The notes under the pieces are model-generated. The model was given only the letters and a program-made list of their open reading frames with translations. It ran no database searches and had not been told where the DNA came from. Of a stretch of DNA of 64,000 bases, positions 51,892 to 61,656 are shown in pieces. Position 1 is the first letter of the stretch, and every line of letters begins with the position of its first letter. This DNA is from Micromonospora chokoriensis (lineage in GTDB: Bacteria; Actinomycetota; Actinomycetes; Mycobacteriales; Micromonosporaceae), in NCBI RefSeq assembly GCF_900091505.1, contig NZ_LT607409.1, positions 3,472,001 through 3,536,000 on the forward strand, written 5' to 3'. Made by a program: the position numbers and the translations under genes.

Positions 51892-53070
51892 ATGCCCCCG
51901 ACCCGCACCGGCCTCCCGCACCGCCTCGCGGTCGCCCGGCTGCCCCGCTCCCTGCACCCAGTGGCCTGGTGGCTGTGGGCGCTCGCGCTGGCGACCGCCG
52001 CGAGCCGCACCAGCAACCCGCTGTTGCTGCTGCTCATCTTCGCGGTGCTCGGGTTCGTCGTCACCGTCCGCCGCACCGACGCCCCCTGGGCGCGGGCGTT
52101 CCGCTACTACCTCTACCTCGCACTGATCATCATCGCGATCCGGGTGGTGTTCCGGACGGTCTTCGCCTCCGGCATCACCCCCGAGGACCACATCCTGTTC
52201 CGGCTGCCGCACCTGCCCACCCCCGACTGGTACGCGGGAATCCAGATCGGCGGCCCGGTCTCCCTGGAGGCAACCCTCTCCGCCACCGTCGACGGGCTCC
52301 GATTGGCGTGCCTGCTGTGCTGTATCGGCGCCGCCAACAGCCTCGCCAACCCCAAACGTGCCCTGCGGGTCCTCCCCGGCGCGCTGTACGAGCTGGGTGT
52401 CGCCGTCACCGTCTCGCTGAGCGTCGCACCACAACTGGTGGAGAGCGTCCAACGGGTCGCGCGTGCCCGCCGGTTACGCGCCGGACGGGCCAGGGGCCTC
52501 GGCGCCGCACGGGCCATCCTGATGCCGGTCCTGCACGACGCCCTGGACCGGTCGCTGCGGCTCGCCGCCGCCATGGACGCACGCGGCTACGGCCGGGTCG
52601 GCACCGCCACACCCGCCTCGCGACGGCTCACCGGAGTCCTCATGCTCACCGGCATGGCAGGCCTGTGCGTCGGCGCGTACGGCCTGCTCGACCCGGGGGT
52701 GCCCCGCCCGGTCGGACTCGGTGGCCTCGGTGGCGGCGTGCTGCTCTGCGTGGCCGCGCTCGCCCTCGGCGGGCGTCGGGTGTCGCGCAGCCGGTACCGA
52801 CCCGACCCGTGGCAGTGGCCAGAGTGGACGGTCGCCGGTAGCGGGGTCGTCACGGCCGTTGTGCTCGGCGCCGGCACCGGCTACGACCCCGCCGCGCTCA
52901 ACCCGACCCTCTATCCGCTGCACTGGCCCAGCCTGCCCGCCCTACCGGCCGCCGCGATCCTCATCGCCGCCCTCGCGGCGATCGCCGCACCGACACCACC
53001 GCGCCCGCACCGACCGGAGCCCGCCACCGGACGACGCCGCACCGCCGACACCGCAGGAGCACCGTCATGA
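51892..53070 (+). CDS. ecfT: ECF transporter transmembrane component EcfT (CbiQ family)
   Basis: 392 residues with five or more helices. The coupling-helix motifs are ARARRLRAGRARGLG and AMDARGYGRVG, the Ala-Arg-Gly signatures that contact the ATPases. It links the S component to the ATPases. The ATG is 4 nt after the upstream stop, and its own stop overlaps the ATPase start. Longer than typical EcfT (about 260) because of an extra C-terminal membrane part. Confidence 0.88.
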   Translation: MPPTRTGLPHRLAVARLPRSLHPVAWWLWALALATAASRTSNPLLLLLIFAVLGFVVTVRRTDAPWARAFRYYLYLALIIIAIRVVFRTVFASGITPEDHILFRLPHLPTPDWYAGIQIGGPVSLEATLSATVDGLRLACLLCCIGAANSLANPKRALRVLPGALYELGVAVTVSLSVAPQLVESVQRVARARRLRAGRARGLGAARAILMPVLHDALDRSLRLAAAMDARGYGRVGTATPASRRLTGVLMLTGMAGLCVGAYGLLDPGVPRPVGLGGLGGGVLLCVAALALGGRRVSRSRYRPDPWQWPEWTVAGSGVVTAVVLGAGTGYDPAALNPTLYPLHWPSLPALPAAAILIAALAAIAAPTPPRPHRPEPATGRRRTADTAGAPS

Positions 53071-54701
53071 TCCGCTTCGAGCGCGTCAGCGTCACCTACG
53101 AGGACACGTCCCGCCCCACCCTCCGCGACGTCGACCTCGACATCGACGAGGGCGAGCTGTGTCTGGTCGTCGGGCACACCGGCGCGGGGAAGTCGACACT
53201 GCTCGCCGCGATCAACGGCCTCGTACCGCACTTCACCGGCGGCACCCTGCAGGGCAGCGTCCGCGTCGGAGGCCGGGACACCGCACACCATCAACCCCGC
53301 GAGTTCGCCGACCTGGTCGGCGTGGTCGGGCAGGACCCGGTCGCCGGGTTCGTCACCGACACCGTCGAGGAGGAACTGGCGTACGGGATGGAGCAGCTCG
53401 CCCTCGACCCGGCCGTCATGCGGACCAGGGTGGAGGAAACCCTCGACCTGCTCGGCCTGGCGGACCTGCGCCAGCGGGGCCTGCACGAGTTGTCCGGCGG
53501 TCAGCAGCAGCGGGTAGCCATTGGCGCCGCCCTGACCGCCCACCCACGGGTACTCGTCCTCGACGAACCGACCTCCGCGCTCGACCCGACCGGCGCCGAC
53601 GACGTCCTCGCCACCATCACCCGGCTGGTCCACGACCTCGGTGTCACCGTCGTCCTGGCCGAGCACCGTCTCGAACGCGTCCTGCCCTACGCCGACCGGC
53701 TCATCCACGTCGCCCGCGACGGCACCGTCCAACACGGTGACCCGGCCACCCTCATCGCCGGCACCACTGTCGCGCCACCCGTGGTCGACCTCGGGCGGAT
53801 GGCCCAGTGGTCACCGCTGCCACTGTCGGTACGCGACGCCCGCCGGCACGCGAGCGCCCTGCGCGACCGGTTACCCCCGACACCGCCGCGACCACACCGC
53901 CACTCCCACGCCGACGCGCGCAACGCGCTCACGGCAACCGGCGTTGTCGTTCGCCACGGGCCGGTCGTCGCCGTTCGCGGGGTTGACCTCAGCCTGGTAC
54001 GCGGTGAGATAACCGCGTTGATGGGGCGCAACGGCTCCGGCAAGTCGTCGCTGCTCTGGGCTCTGCAAGGCTCGGGTCGCCGCGATGGAGGCAGCATCGC
54101 GGTACCCGACTCGTCGTCTCGGGACGTCGACCCGGGGCGGGTCGGCGCGAGCGAGGCCCGCCGACTCGTCGGCCTTGTCCCGCAGACCGCCACCGACCTG
54201 CTCTACCTCGACACCGTCGACGCCGAACTCGACCAGGCCGACCGCGACGGCGCCGAACCGGGCACCGCCCGGCGTCTCCTCGACGCCATCGCCGCCGACA
54301 TCGACGGCGACGACCACCCGCGGGACCTGTCCGCCGGGCAACAACTCGCCCTGGTCCTGGCCATCCAACTCGCCGTCACCCCCGGCGTGCTGCTCCTCGA
54401 CGAACCCACCCGCGGCCTGGACTACCGGGCCAAGGCCGCGCTGACCCGTACCCTCGACGACCTCGCCGCGCAGGGCCGCGCCATCGTCGTGGCCACCCAC
54501 GACGTCGAGTTCGCCGCCACCACCGCCGACCGGGTCGTGGTCATGGCCGACGGTGAGGTCGTCGCCGACGGCCCGGTCCCGACCGTGCTCACCGCGTCAC
54601 CCACGTTCGCCCCGCAGGTCGCGAAGATCCTCGCGCCGCTGCCCTACCTGACAGTCGGGCAGGTCGCCGCCGCCCTCGACGATCCAGAAGTACGCGCGTG
54701 A
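53067..54701 (+). CDS. ecfA: Fused double ATPase of an ECF transporter (EcfA-EcfA')
   Basis: 544 residues with two complete ABC ATPase halves. The first has VVGHTGAGKSTLLAAI, ELSGGQQQRVAIG and VLVLDEPTSALDP; the second has MGRNGSGKSSLLWAL, LSAGQQLALVLA and VLLLDEPTRGLDY. They energise vitamin uptake through EcfT. The second signature lacks the canonical second Gly (LSAGQ). Coupled at both ends by 4-nt overlaps. Confidence 0.93.
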   Translation: MIRFERVSVTYEDTSRPTLRDVDLDIDEGELCLVVGHTGAGKSTLLAAINGLVPHFTGGTLQGSVRVGGRDTAHHQPREFADLVGVVGQDPVAGFVTDTVEEELAYGMEQLALDPAVMRTRVEETLDLLGLADLRQRGLHELSGGQQQRVAIGAALTAHPRVLVLDEPTSALDPTGADDVLATITRLVHDLGVTVVLAEHRLERVLPYADRLIHVARDGTVQHGDPATLIAGTTVAPPVVDLGRMAQWSPLPLSVRDARRHASALRDRLPPTPPRPHRHSHADARNALTATGVVVRHGPVVAVRGVDLSLVRGEITALMGRNGSGKSSLLWALQGSGRRDGGSIAVPDSSSRDVDPGRVGASEARRLVGLVPQTATDLLYLDTVDAELDQADRDGAEPGTARRLLDAIAADIDGDDHPRDLSAGQQLALVLAIQLAVTPGVLLLDEPTRGLDYRAKAALTRTLDDLAAQGRAIVVATHDVEFAATTADRVVVMADGEVVADGPVPTVLTASPTFAPQVAKILAPLPYLTVGQVAAALDDPEVRA

Positions 54702-55549
54702 GCACGCTGACCGTCGCCGTCCGCGTGCCCGGCCGTGCCGTGCTCGCGATCACCATGGCGTCGTTCCTGGGCTTCGTCGCGTTCCTCTGGCCGTTCGTCG
54801 TCGCACCCGGCACCTTCGGCTCCAATCAGACCCCGCCGCTGATGTTCGGGGTGCTGCTGCTCCTTGTCCTCGCCGTCATCTTCGCCGAGATCGCCGACGG
54901 CAGAATCGACGCGAAGGCCCTCGCCATGCTGGGCGTGCTGTCCGCGATCAACGCGGCCCTGCGACCACTCGGAGCGGGCACGGCCGGCATCGAGACGGTC
55001 TTCTTCATCCTCGTCCTCGCCGGTCGGGTCTTCGGGCCCGGCTTCGGATTCGCGCTCGGCTGCACGTCACTGTTCGCCTCCGCACTGCTCACCGGGGGAG
55101 TCGGACCCTGGATGCCCTACCAGATGTTCGGCTGCGCCTGGGTCGGCATGTTCGCCGGCCTGCTGCCCAGGCTCCGGGGACGGGCGGAGATCGCCCTGCT
55201 CGCCGCCTACGCCGCCGTCAGCGGGTACTTCTTCGGCTTCATGCTGAACCTGTCGTTCTGGCCGTTCTCCCTCGACCCGACCAGCTCGATCGCCTACCAA
55301 CCCGGCCTACCGATGCTGGACCAACTCCACCGGTACCTGACCTTCTTCACCGTCACCTCACTGGGCTGGGACACCGGACGAGCGGTCACCACGGCCGTCC
55401 TTGTCACCCTTGCCGGACCAGCGGTCCTGGGTGCGTTCCGGCGCGCAGCCCGCCGGGCGCACTTTCAAGCGGCACCGACGTTCACCGCCGCCGTGTCGAC
55501 CGCGGCCCACTCTGAACCAGCCTCCGCTGGTCATGAATCTCAGACTTAA
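54698..55549 (+). CDS. ECF transporter substrate-binding (S) component, probably corrinoid-specific
   Basis: 283 residues with six or so helices (GRAVLAITMASFLGFVAFLW, LSAINAALRPLGAGTAGIE, VFGPGFGFALGCTSLFASALLTGG). This resembles S components of the CbrT/DUF-ECF type in actinobacteria. Specificity is inferred from the B12 riboswitch at the head of the operon. It is the last of five overlapping genes. The GTG start overlaps the ATPase stop. Confidence 0.8.
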   Translation: MSTLTVAVRVPGRAVLAITMASFLGFVAFLWPFVVAPGTFGSNQTPPLMFGVLLLLVLAVIFAEIADGRIDAKALAMLGVLSAINAALRPLGAGTAGIETVFFILVLAGRVFGPGFGFALGCTSLFASALLTGGVGPWMPYQMFGCAWVGMFAGLLPRLRGRAEIALLAAYAAVSGYFFGFMLNLSFWPFSLDPTSSIAYQPGLPMLDQLHRYLTFFTVTSLGWDTGRAVTTAVLVTLAGPAVLGAFRRAARRAHFQAAPTFTAAVSTAAHSEPASAGHESQT

Positions 55550-55861
55550 TTGACGACATTGCGACGCCAAACGGAAGAAGGTGTCCCCTGACCTGCCTCG
55601 ATCCGGAGGTGGGCAACACCCCAACCTAGGTCGGAACTCGAAGGCAGACAGAGTCTGAGCACCGAGACCAACAGACCTCGCCTGAGGAACAACCCGTCGC
55701 AGTCGATGACTACTCCGATGAGCCCTACTCGGCCGTCCTCCGCCGTCAACTGCGAGACCGCCAGAACATCTTGGCCAATGGTCACGGGCGAGTACGTCGG
55801 AGCCAGCCCGTCGTCGCAGCTATTCTCCCGGCCTGCAGTTGTGGGTGGGAGGAGGAACGCT
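55550..55861. other. Intergenic region between the ECF operon and gajA
   Basis: 312 nt without a gene I can support. It contains the presumed gajA promoter and the end of the ECF operon; I see no strong hairpin or repeat. The base composition drops compared with the ECF operon, consistent with a junction between two cargo modules. Confidence 0.4.
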
Positions 55862-57691
55862 ATGTACCTCGCAGAGTTGGAGCTGTCCGGATTCCGTGCG
55901 TTTACCAAGGCCCGAATTCCATTACGACGCGGTGTGACCGTGTTGCTGGGGGAGAACAGCGCGGGAAAGTCGGGCGGTATGGACGCCCTGCGGCTTGTGA
56001 CGGATCCACTTGATGGCCGGCGTTCGCTGTGGGCTGACCCTGACGATGTGTGCCGTACCGGGGAACATGCTGGCTTCACACTCCGCATGAAGCTGCGCGG
56101 CACCGTGGCGGAACTCGCCCCCTACAGTGACGCATTCACGTCATCGGCGGCCATTTCTGGTGAGGCCGAGGCGTGCTACGCCCTCACCTACGAGCCGCCC
56201 GGTGCCGCGGAGACGCGGGGCAGGACGAGCTGGACGGCCGGCAGCGGCGCGGTGGCCGACGACCCTGATCCCGGCGCGCGGAACAGGCTACGTCACGTCT
56301 ACCTGCCACCGTTGCGCGACGCCATCCGCGAACTGGGATCGGCCGGCACCTCCCGAATCCGGGCGATCATAGCCCGCCTGCTAGACGACGAAACCTTCGT
56401 CGATGAGCGCGGGGATCGCCATGATCGTGAACGTTTCCAGACCGCGGTTGGCGACCAATTGCGCACCATCGAGGCCAATCCGGTCCTTCAGCGGGCAGCG
56501 CAGATGGTTAATGAACCCCTCGCTGAGCTCACCAGTGGCGCCCATGAGCAGGTCACCGATCTTGGCTACGGGCGGGCGGACCTCGCCAGTCTGGTGAAGG
56601 GGCTGCGGATACGCATGGCGGACGCCGGGGTGGTGCCTCGTGAGCTCGCCGAGTCCGGGATGGGCTACGCGAACCTCGCCTACATCGCCACCGTCCTGAC
56701 CCACCTGCATGCGGCGGCCCAGGCGGACCTGACGCTGCTGCTTCTCGAAGAACCAGAGGCACACCTGCATCCACAGCTGCAGGCGGTCCTGCTGGACTAC
56801 CTCTCCCGTACCGCACATAACTCTCAGCAGGCGCCTGGCAACGGTTGGCTGGGGCGCATCCAGGTGGTGGTCACCACCCACGCGCCGCTCTTGGCGGCAC
56901 ACACCGACGTGGCCGACGTCGTGGTGCTGCAACGGCGCCCGGTCAGCCCAGGCGAGTCCCGCCCCGTCGACCCCTTTGCGAAGAGCATGCCGGTCAGGTT
57001 CACCGCATCGGCGGTCGCCGTCGCCGAACTCGGCCTGCCGCCCAGCGACGAAGCGCGCGTGAACCGCTACCTCGACGCCACCCGCAGCAGCATGCTGTTC
57101 GGCCCCCGCACCATCCTGGTCGAAGGGATCGCCGAGGCCATTCTGCTACCCGCGATGGCGAGGAAACTGTTCAACGGACGAGATTGGACGCGCTTCGTCG
57201 GCTCCACCATCATCGCGATCGACGGTGTCGACTTCGCCCCCTACCTGCGGATGCTGCTCACTATGACACCGTCGGGCCGCATCGCCGAGCGCGTGGTCGT
57301 GCTCACCGACACTGACCCTGGCAAGCGCCATGACCCCCTCGGAAAGCTCCACCGCCTGATCGCAAGCCTCAACGCGACCGAGGTCGCCAGCGTCTTCGCC
57401 GCGCCCAGCACGTTGGAACCGGAACTTCTGGGAGCGGGCAACGCTGGTTTCTGGCCCGCCTGGGCCGCGCAGCGCCCGACAGCCGGCCCGAAGGTCAAAG
57501 CCAAGATCGACGCTGCTGCCGACGCCGACGAACGAGCCCGCATCCTGATCGCCGCCATGAAGAACACCAAGCTGCGCAAAGGCGACTTCGCGCAGGATTT
57601 CCTCGACCACACCGTGCGCGGCAACCACCCGCTGCAGGTGCCGCCCTACATCCAGGAGGCGCTGACATGGCTGGTGGCAACACCGTCATGA
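55862..57691 (+). CDS. gajA: GajA: OLD-family ATPase-TOPRIM nuclease of a Gabija system
   Basis: 609 residues. An SMC-like N-terminus (LAELELSGFRAFTKARIPL), Walker A GENSAGKS (30-37), then ABC-type signature region GMGYANLAYIATVL and Walker B LLLLEEPEAHLHPQLQ. The C-terminal TOPRIM domain has the Glu in TILVEGIAEAILLPAMA and the Asp pair in VVLTDTDPG. In known Gabija systems GajA nicks DNA when nucleotides fall during phage infection. The ATG has a GGAGGAGG site 6 nt upstream. Its stop overlaps the gajB start (ATGA). Confidence 0.88.
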   Translation: MYLAELELSGFRAFTKARIPLRRGVTVLLGENSAGKSGGMDALRLVTDPLDGRRSLWADPDDVCRTGEHAGFTLRMKLRGTVAELAPYSDAFTSSAAISGEAEACYALTYEPPGAAETRGRTSWTAGSGAVADDPDPGARNRLRHVYLPPLRDAIRELGSAGTSRIRAIIARLLDDETFVDERGDRHDRERFQTAVGDQLRTIEANPVLQRAAQMVNEPLAELTSGAHEQVTDLGYGRADLASLVKGLRIRMADAGVVPRELAESGMGYANLAYIATVLTHLHAAAQADLTLLLLEEPEAHLHPQLQAVLLDYLSRTAHNSQQAPGNGWLGRIQVVVTTHAPLLAAHTDVADVVVLQRRPVSPGESRPVDPFAKSMPVRFTASAVAVAELGLPPSDEARVNRYLDATRSSMLFGPRTILVEGIAEAILLPAMARKLFNGRDWTRFVGSTIIAIDGVDFAPYLRMLLTMTPSGRIAERVVVLTDTDPGKRHDPLGKLHRLIASLNATEVASVFAAPSTLEPELLGAGNAGFWPAWAAQRPTAGPKVKAKIDAAADADERARILIAAMKNTKLRKGDFAQDFLDHTVRGNHPLQVPPYIQEALTWLVATPS

Positions 57692-59544
57692 CCGCATCGG
57701 CCACCGCCATCGCGGACGACCTGCACCAGCGTCGCGCGTCAGCTATCGCCCAACAGGACACCGTCGTGGCCACTGCCGCACCCCGCGCGGTCCTCGCCTG
57801 CCCGGGCGCCGGCAAGACCCGCACCATCGTGGAACGACACTGCACCACCCCCCGCAACCAACCGACAGGCCGAGCCATCACCTCCTTCACCAAGGTGGCG
57901 GCAGCGCAGATCCGTGCCCGCGCCCACGAACTCAACCGTCCCGACCTGCTGCAACACCCGAACGCCATCATGACTCTGGACGGGTTCTTCTGGCGATTCC
58001 TCGTCCGCCCCTTCCTACCCCCACCCGACACCACCAACCAACGCCCGTTCCGACGGCTCGAAAGCTGGCGAGACGCACCCCGGCAACTGCGACAGATCGA
58101 ATACTGGACCGAGAAGAACCGCCAGCAATTCGACCTCGCCGACTTCCAGTTCCGCTATCCCGGCGGAAACTCAGCACCGATCGCAACCCTGACCGGTGCC
58201 CCCCGCTTCGAAGGCGGGCGCCGACACCTCAGCGACGACCAAATCGCCGCCGTCTGTCGATTAGCCGAGCAGCGGCGCACCGAACTAGCCAACACCCACC
58301 GGCTCTTCACCGGCGAGGAGGTCCGCCGCCAAGCCGGCGTCAACCTCGCAACGCGGAAAGAAATACTGGCGCACACCCTCCCCACCCGGTTCACCGAGCT
58401 GATCATCGACGAGGCCCAGGACTGCTCCGACATCGACGTCGACATCGTTCGGGGCATCCAACTACTCGGACTGCCCACCCTCATCATCGGCGACCCAGAC
58501 CAAGCCATCTACGGCTTCCGCAACCAGGGCCCGCCCGCGATCACCCGACTACTCAACCACGCCGAAACCATCGAGCTAACCGGCAACTGGCGCTCATCAA
58601 CCACCATCTGCCAACTCGCCGCAACCATGCGCACCGACCCACAGAGACAGGTGCCTGACATCGCACTGGCCGAGCACCACGACAGCGACCTGCCGGTCCA
58701 CCTCATCGCGCTCGACAAGGGCAAAGAGCTAGCAGCCTTCGACACCATCGCGACCAACGCCGACATCGCCCCAGCCGACCGGCTCATCCTTGCCCACGGT
58801 GCGGCGACCCTGCCCGGGCTCGGCGGTCGTGCTCGACGACCACCATCCAGCCCAGTCGAATCACTCATCTGGGCCGTCGGCGTTCTGCGTCAACCACCCT
58901 CAGACCAACGCACCCGAGCCCTCGCCGAGCAGACCCTCCAAGCCACCCTCGTGCGGTACTGGATGCCCGACGCCGACAGCACCGCAGCAAACGACCGGCA
59001 CGCTGTCTATGGCATCGACCCACACCACCTCCGTCGCCTGGCCGCCACCGCACTACACGAACTGCCCGAGCTGTCCCTGCCCGCCGCTGACTGGTGCACA
59101 GCAGCCCGCCGCACCTTCGACACGCTGTCGCCGGCTCCTGGACGAACGACGCCCGCCGGCATCGCCATCACCTCCCCCAGAGGCAAAGGCACCAAGACCG
59201 CGAGCGCAATCGCCAAAATTCCTGTGACCCCCCGCGGTCTTCCTGCAACACGGGCCGATACCGTGCACCAGGTCAAGGGCGAGGAGGCTGAGGCCGTCCT
59301 CATGCTGGTGCCCGACGAGGACCGGACCACCCGGATGCTCACACTGTGGATCGAGGGCATCGCGCGAACAGCGCCGGCCGACAGCACTTCACCTGACACG
59401 GCAGAAGCGTTGCGGGTCCTCTATGTCGCCGTCACCCGCGCTCGACGGCTTGTTGCGCTCGCACTTCCCCCTGTCCACATTCCGGAGGTCGCCCGATACC
59501 TGACGAGCCGCAACGTGCCCGTCGTCGTGACCGCGTCAGACTGA
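57688..59544 (+). CDS. gajB: GajB: UvrD-like helicase of a Gabija system
   Basis: 618 residues of superfamily 1A. Motif I is LACPGAGKTRTIVERH, motif II is LIIDEAQDCSDIDVD, motif III is IIGDPDQAIYGFR, motif IV is ELTGNWRSS, motif V is TVHQVKGEEAEAVLML, motif VI is LRVLYVAVTRARRLVALA. In Gabija it joins GajA in a large complex that senses DNA ends or termini. ATG 57688 is chosen for the ATGA overlap; ATG 57667 is an alternative. Confidence 0.88.
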   Translation: MTASATAIADDLHQRRASAIAQQDTVVATAAPRAVLACPGAGKTRTIVERHCTTPRNQPTGRAITSFTKVAAAQIRARAHELNRPDLLQHPNAIMTLDGFFWRFLVRPFLPPPDTTNQRPFRRLESWRDAPRQLRQIEYWTEKNRQQFDLADFQFRYPGGNSAPIATLTGAPRFEGGRRHLSDDQIAAVCRLAEQRRTELANTHRLFTGEEVRRQAGVNLATRKEILAHTLPTRFTELIIDEAQDCSDIDVDIVRGIQLLGLPTLIIGDPDQAIYGFRNQGPPAITRLLNHAETIELTGNWRSSTTICQLAATMRTDPQRQVPDIALAEHHDSDLPVHLIALDKGKELAAFDTIATNADIAPADRLILAHGAATLPGLGGRARRPPSSPVESLIWAVGVLRQPPSDQRTRALAEQTLQATLVRYWMPDADSTAANDRHAVYGIDPHHLRRLAATALHELPELSLPAADWCTAARRTFDTLSPAPGRTTPAGIAITSPRGKGTKTASAIAKIPVTPRGLPATRADTVHQVKGEEAEAVLMLVPDEDRTTRMLTLWIEGIARTAPADSTSPDTAEALRVLYVAVTRARRLVALALPPVHIPEVARYLTSRNVPVVVTASD

Positions 59545-59661
59545 CATCTGACGGCTCACCGTTTGCCGTAAGGGTAAGGCAGGTTCTCGGAGTAGACGCC
59601 CGGCGGCCGGGCCCACCGAGCGGGCCATGCCGGCGCATCATCGGGAATAGGGTTGCCGTGC

Positions 59662-60321
59662 ATGGAGTGGGACTACGAGGCGTACCGGTTGATCGATCCC
59701 GGTGAGGCCGAACAGCGGTTCTCCTCGTCCGCACATGTTGGTTATCCCTACGCCGACCCCGCCGACCAGCAGGAGATTCGACTGTTCGAGGGCGATTGGA
59801 CGGTCGACGGGGACCTGATGTCGGCGTTCGACTTCACCCGGCCGCCGTACCACGTCATCATCGACGGCGACCTCACCCAAGTCAGTGAGCTGACCTGGGT
59901 GACCGACGACCGCTCCTCGTTTTTCCTGGTCTGTGGCAATGTGGAGGCCCGGGCGGTGACGCTCGGCGGAGTCACCGCAGGGCCGGAACTTGTCATCAGC
60001 GGGAGTCTGGTGGCAGACGAGGGCGTACTGGGCGACTGCGACGACCCCGGCGGACGGCTCGTTGTCCACGGTCGTACGCACACCCCAATCGCGGTGGTAC
60101 TCGACGCCTTCGTCACGGATTTTCGTCGGTCGCTGGACGGCGTCGCCGTCGGCGAACCCAGCGCCTTCGTCGGGTCGCATCCTGTCGCCAGCTACGCGGA
60201 CGCACTGCGCCCCAGGCTTATCGTCGACGGCGAGCTCGACAGGGAAGCAATCTGGGAAGACCTCAGCGCTGGCGGCGCCGCTTCCCTCCTGTGGTCGCAG
60301 TACAACCCTCGGTCGGACTGA
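59662..60321 (+). CDS. Hypothetical beta-rich protein
   Basis: 219 residues, acidic. Repeated short strands (VIIDGDLTQVSELTWV, VLFV-type turns, LVISGSLVADEGVLGD, RLVVHGRTHTPIAVVLDA) suggest a right-handed beta-helix or bactofilin-like fold. No signal peptide or catalytic motif. ATG 59662; a TTG three codons upstream is possible. It lies between the Gabija pair and a decayed transposase, so it may be defence cargo. Confidence 0.6.
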   Translation: MEWDYEAYRLIDPGEAEQRFSSSAHVGYPYADPADQQEIRLFEGDWTVDGDLMSAFDFTRPPYHVIIDGDLTQVSELTWVTDDRSSFFLVCGNVEARAVTLGGVTAGPELVISGSLVADEGVLGDCDDPGGRLVVHGRTHTPIAVVLDAFVTDFRRSLDGVAVGEPSAFVGSHPVASYADALRPRLIVDGELDREAIWEDLSAGGAASLLWSQYNPRSD

Positions 60322-60389
60322 CCGCTTCCGCGGTGGCAGGCAGGTGGAATCCGGGCCCGGGTGTCGGTGAGGCCGGCCTGCCACTCGGT

Positions 60390-61172
60390 CTACCTCCCAT
60401 CCGGTGCCCGACGGCCCGAAAGCAAACCTCGCCGAGCAGCGGGCGAATTCGGGTTGGGCAGGCTGCGCAGCAGGATGCCGTGTCCGTTGATCTGCATGAG
60501 TCCGCGATCGAGTCGGACGGTGAGGCGTCTGCCGGCGAAGTGGTAGCCGACGGGGTGTTGACGGCCGGCGAGGATGATCAGGCCGGTGGCGTTGACGAGC
60601 CGTTCGAACTCGATCGGGGCCGGTAGTGATTGGTGGCGGCCCGGCGGGTCGGCCGTCGTCGGCGAGGTGGCGCAGGTGGGTGGGGTGAGTCGGGACGGGA
60701 CGGGCTTGAGTCGGACGCCGTCGAGAGGCAGGTGAACGACGGTGGTGTCGGCCCACAGGGTGACCTCAGTCCGGCTCGGCTGGGGCTGCCAGAACTGCTG
60801 TCCGCAGACGGTGAGGTTGCCCCAGGCGGGAACGAGACGGGTGACCTCCACGGCCGGGCCGACTTCGCCGCTTGGCGACGCGGCAGCGACGGACGCCGAG
60901 TCGGCGGATGACGCTGGCGCCGACGGCGGCGCAAGCGGCGGCTTTCGGGGAGCGGGGATGATGGCGGAGGTCAGCGTCGGTGGAAGCCGCAGCGGCAGCT
61001 GCTCGTCCGCCGGGAGAGGCCGCGAAACGGTCCGATGGGCACGCCATGCCCAGAGACCGTTGTGGCCGTTCGGTCGAGTATTCCGGCGGGCCGACGAGAG
61101 GAAGCGGGTCGGCGGCGGGATGCCGCGTATCCTGCATCGAGCATTGGCTACGACAGAATGCTCCGCGAACAC
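60390..61172 (-). pseudogene. Frameshifted remnant of an integrase-core (IS481-like) transposase
   Basis: The C-terminal part is recognisable: EVTLWADTTVVHLPLDGVRL, later FERLVNATGLIILAGRQHPV and VRLDRGLMQINGHGILLRSL. Between them the conserved stretch HLRHLADDGRPAGPPP is found only in another frame of the same strand (about 60640-60670), so at least two frameshifts have occurred. The N-terminal DDE part is missing. It marks past transposition between the two defence modules. Confidence 0.6.
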
Positions 61173-61287
61173 GTAGCCCGAGCTGCGTGTGGGGCCAGAC
61201 CCTTCGCCGGTGAGTAGAGGCGTTTGCGCCGCAGGCCACGGACCGCGGTCGTCCGGCCCCGACGCGCGCCGGCGGGATTGGTATTTG

Positions 61288-61656
61288 ATGAGTCTGATTC
61301 AGATGTCTGTGCGGGTGGGCTGCTCGGAGTTGGACGCAGATGGTGTGAAGGACCTGACCGCTGGGCTTCGACGGGAGGTTCTCACCACGGATGTAGCCGG
61401 CGCAGAGTGGGCTACGGCTGGGGATGCTCCGGCCGGGGCTAAGTCTGGGATCGCGGTCGCGGCTGGTGCGCTAGCGGTGACGCTGGCGCCGATAGTGGTC
61501 GAGAGCCTGATGGGCGTCATCGCGTCGTGGCTGAGCCGGCAGCCGGCCGACGTCGAGATTGAGATCGACGGCCGCCGGTTCAAGGGGCGTGTGTCGAAGG
61601 CGCAACGCGACGAACTCGTCGCCGCTTATCTGAACCGAATGAACAGCAGGTCATGA
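61288..61656 (+). CDS. EACC1-type effector-associated constant component
   Basis: 122 residues. Begins IQMSVRVGCSELDADGVKDL; a hydrophobic helix (SGIAVAAGALAVTLAPIVVE) follows; the end has SWLSRQPADVEIEIDGRRF, typical of EACC1, which accompanies conflict-system effectors such as caspases and other peptidases. Its stop overlaps the caspase start (ATGA). ATG 61288 is chosen because homology starts there. Confidence 0.8.
   Translation: MSLIQMSVRVGCSELDADGVKDLTAGLRREVLTTDVAGAEWATAGDAPAGAKSGIAVAAGALAVTLAPIVVESLMGVIASWLSRQPADVEIEIDGRRFKGRVSKAQRDELVAAYLNRMNSRS

Noticed and set aside
59638..60756. 372-codon minus-strand frame overlapping the beta-rich hypothetical
   Set aside because: Only a short part is transposase-like because of a frameshift; the remainder is the mirror frame of the 59662 gene.
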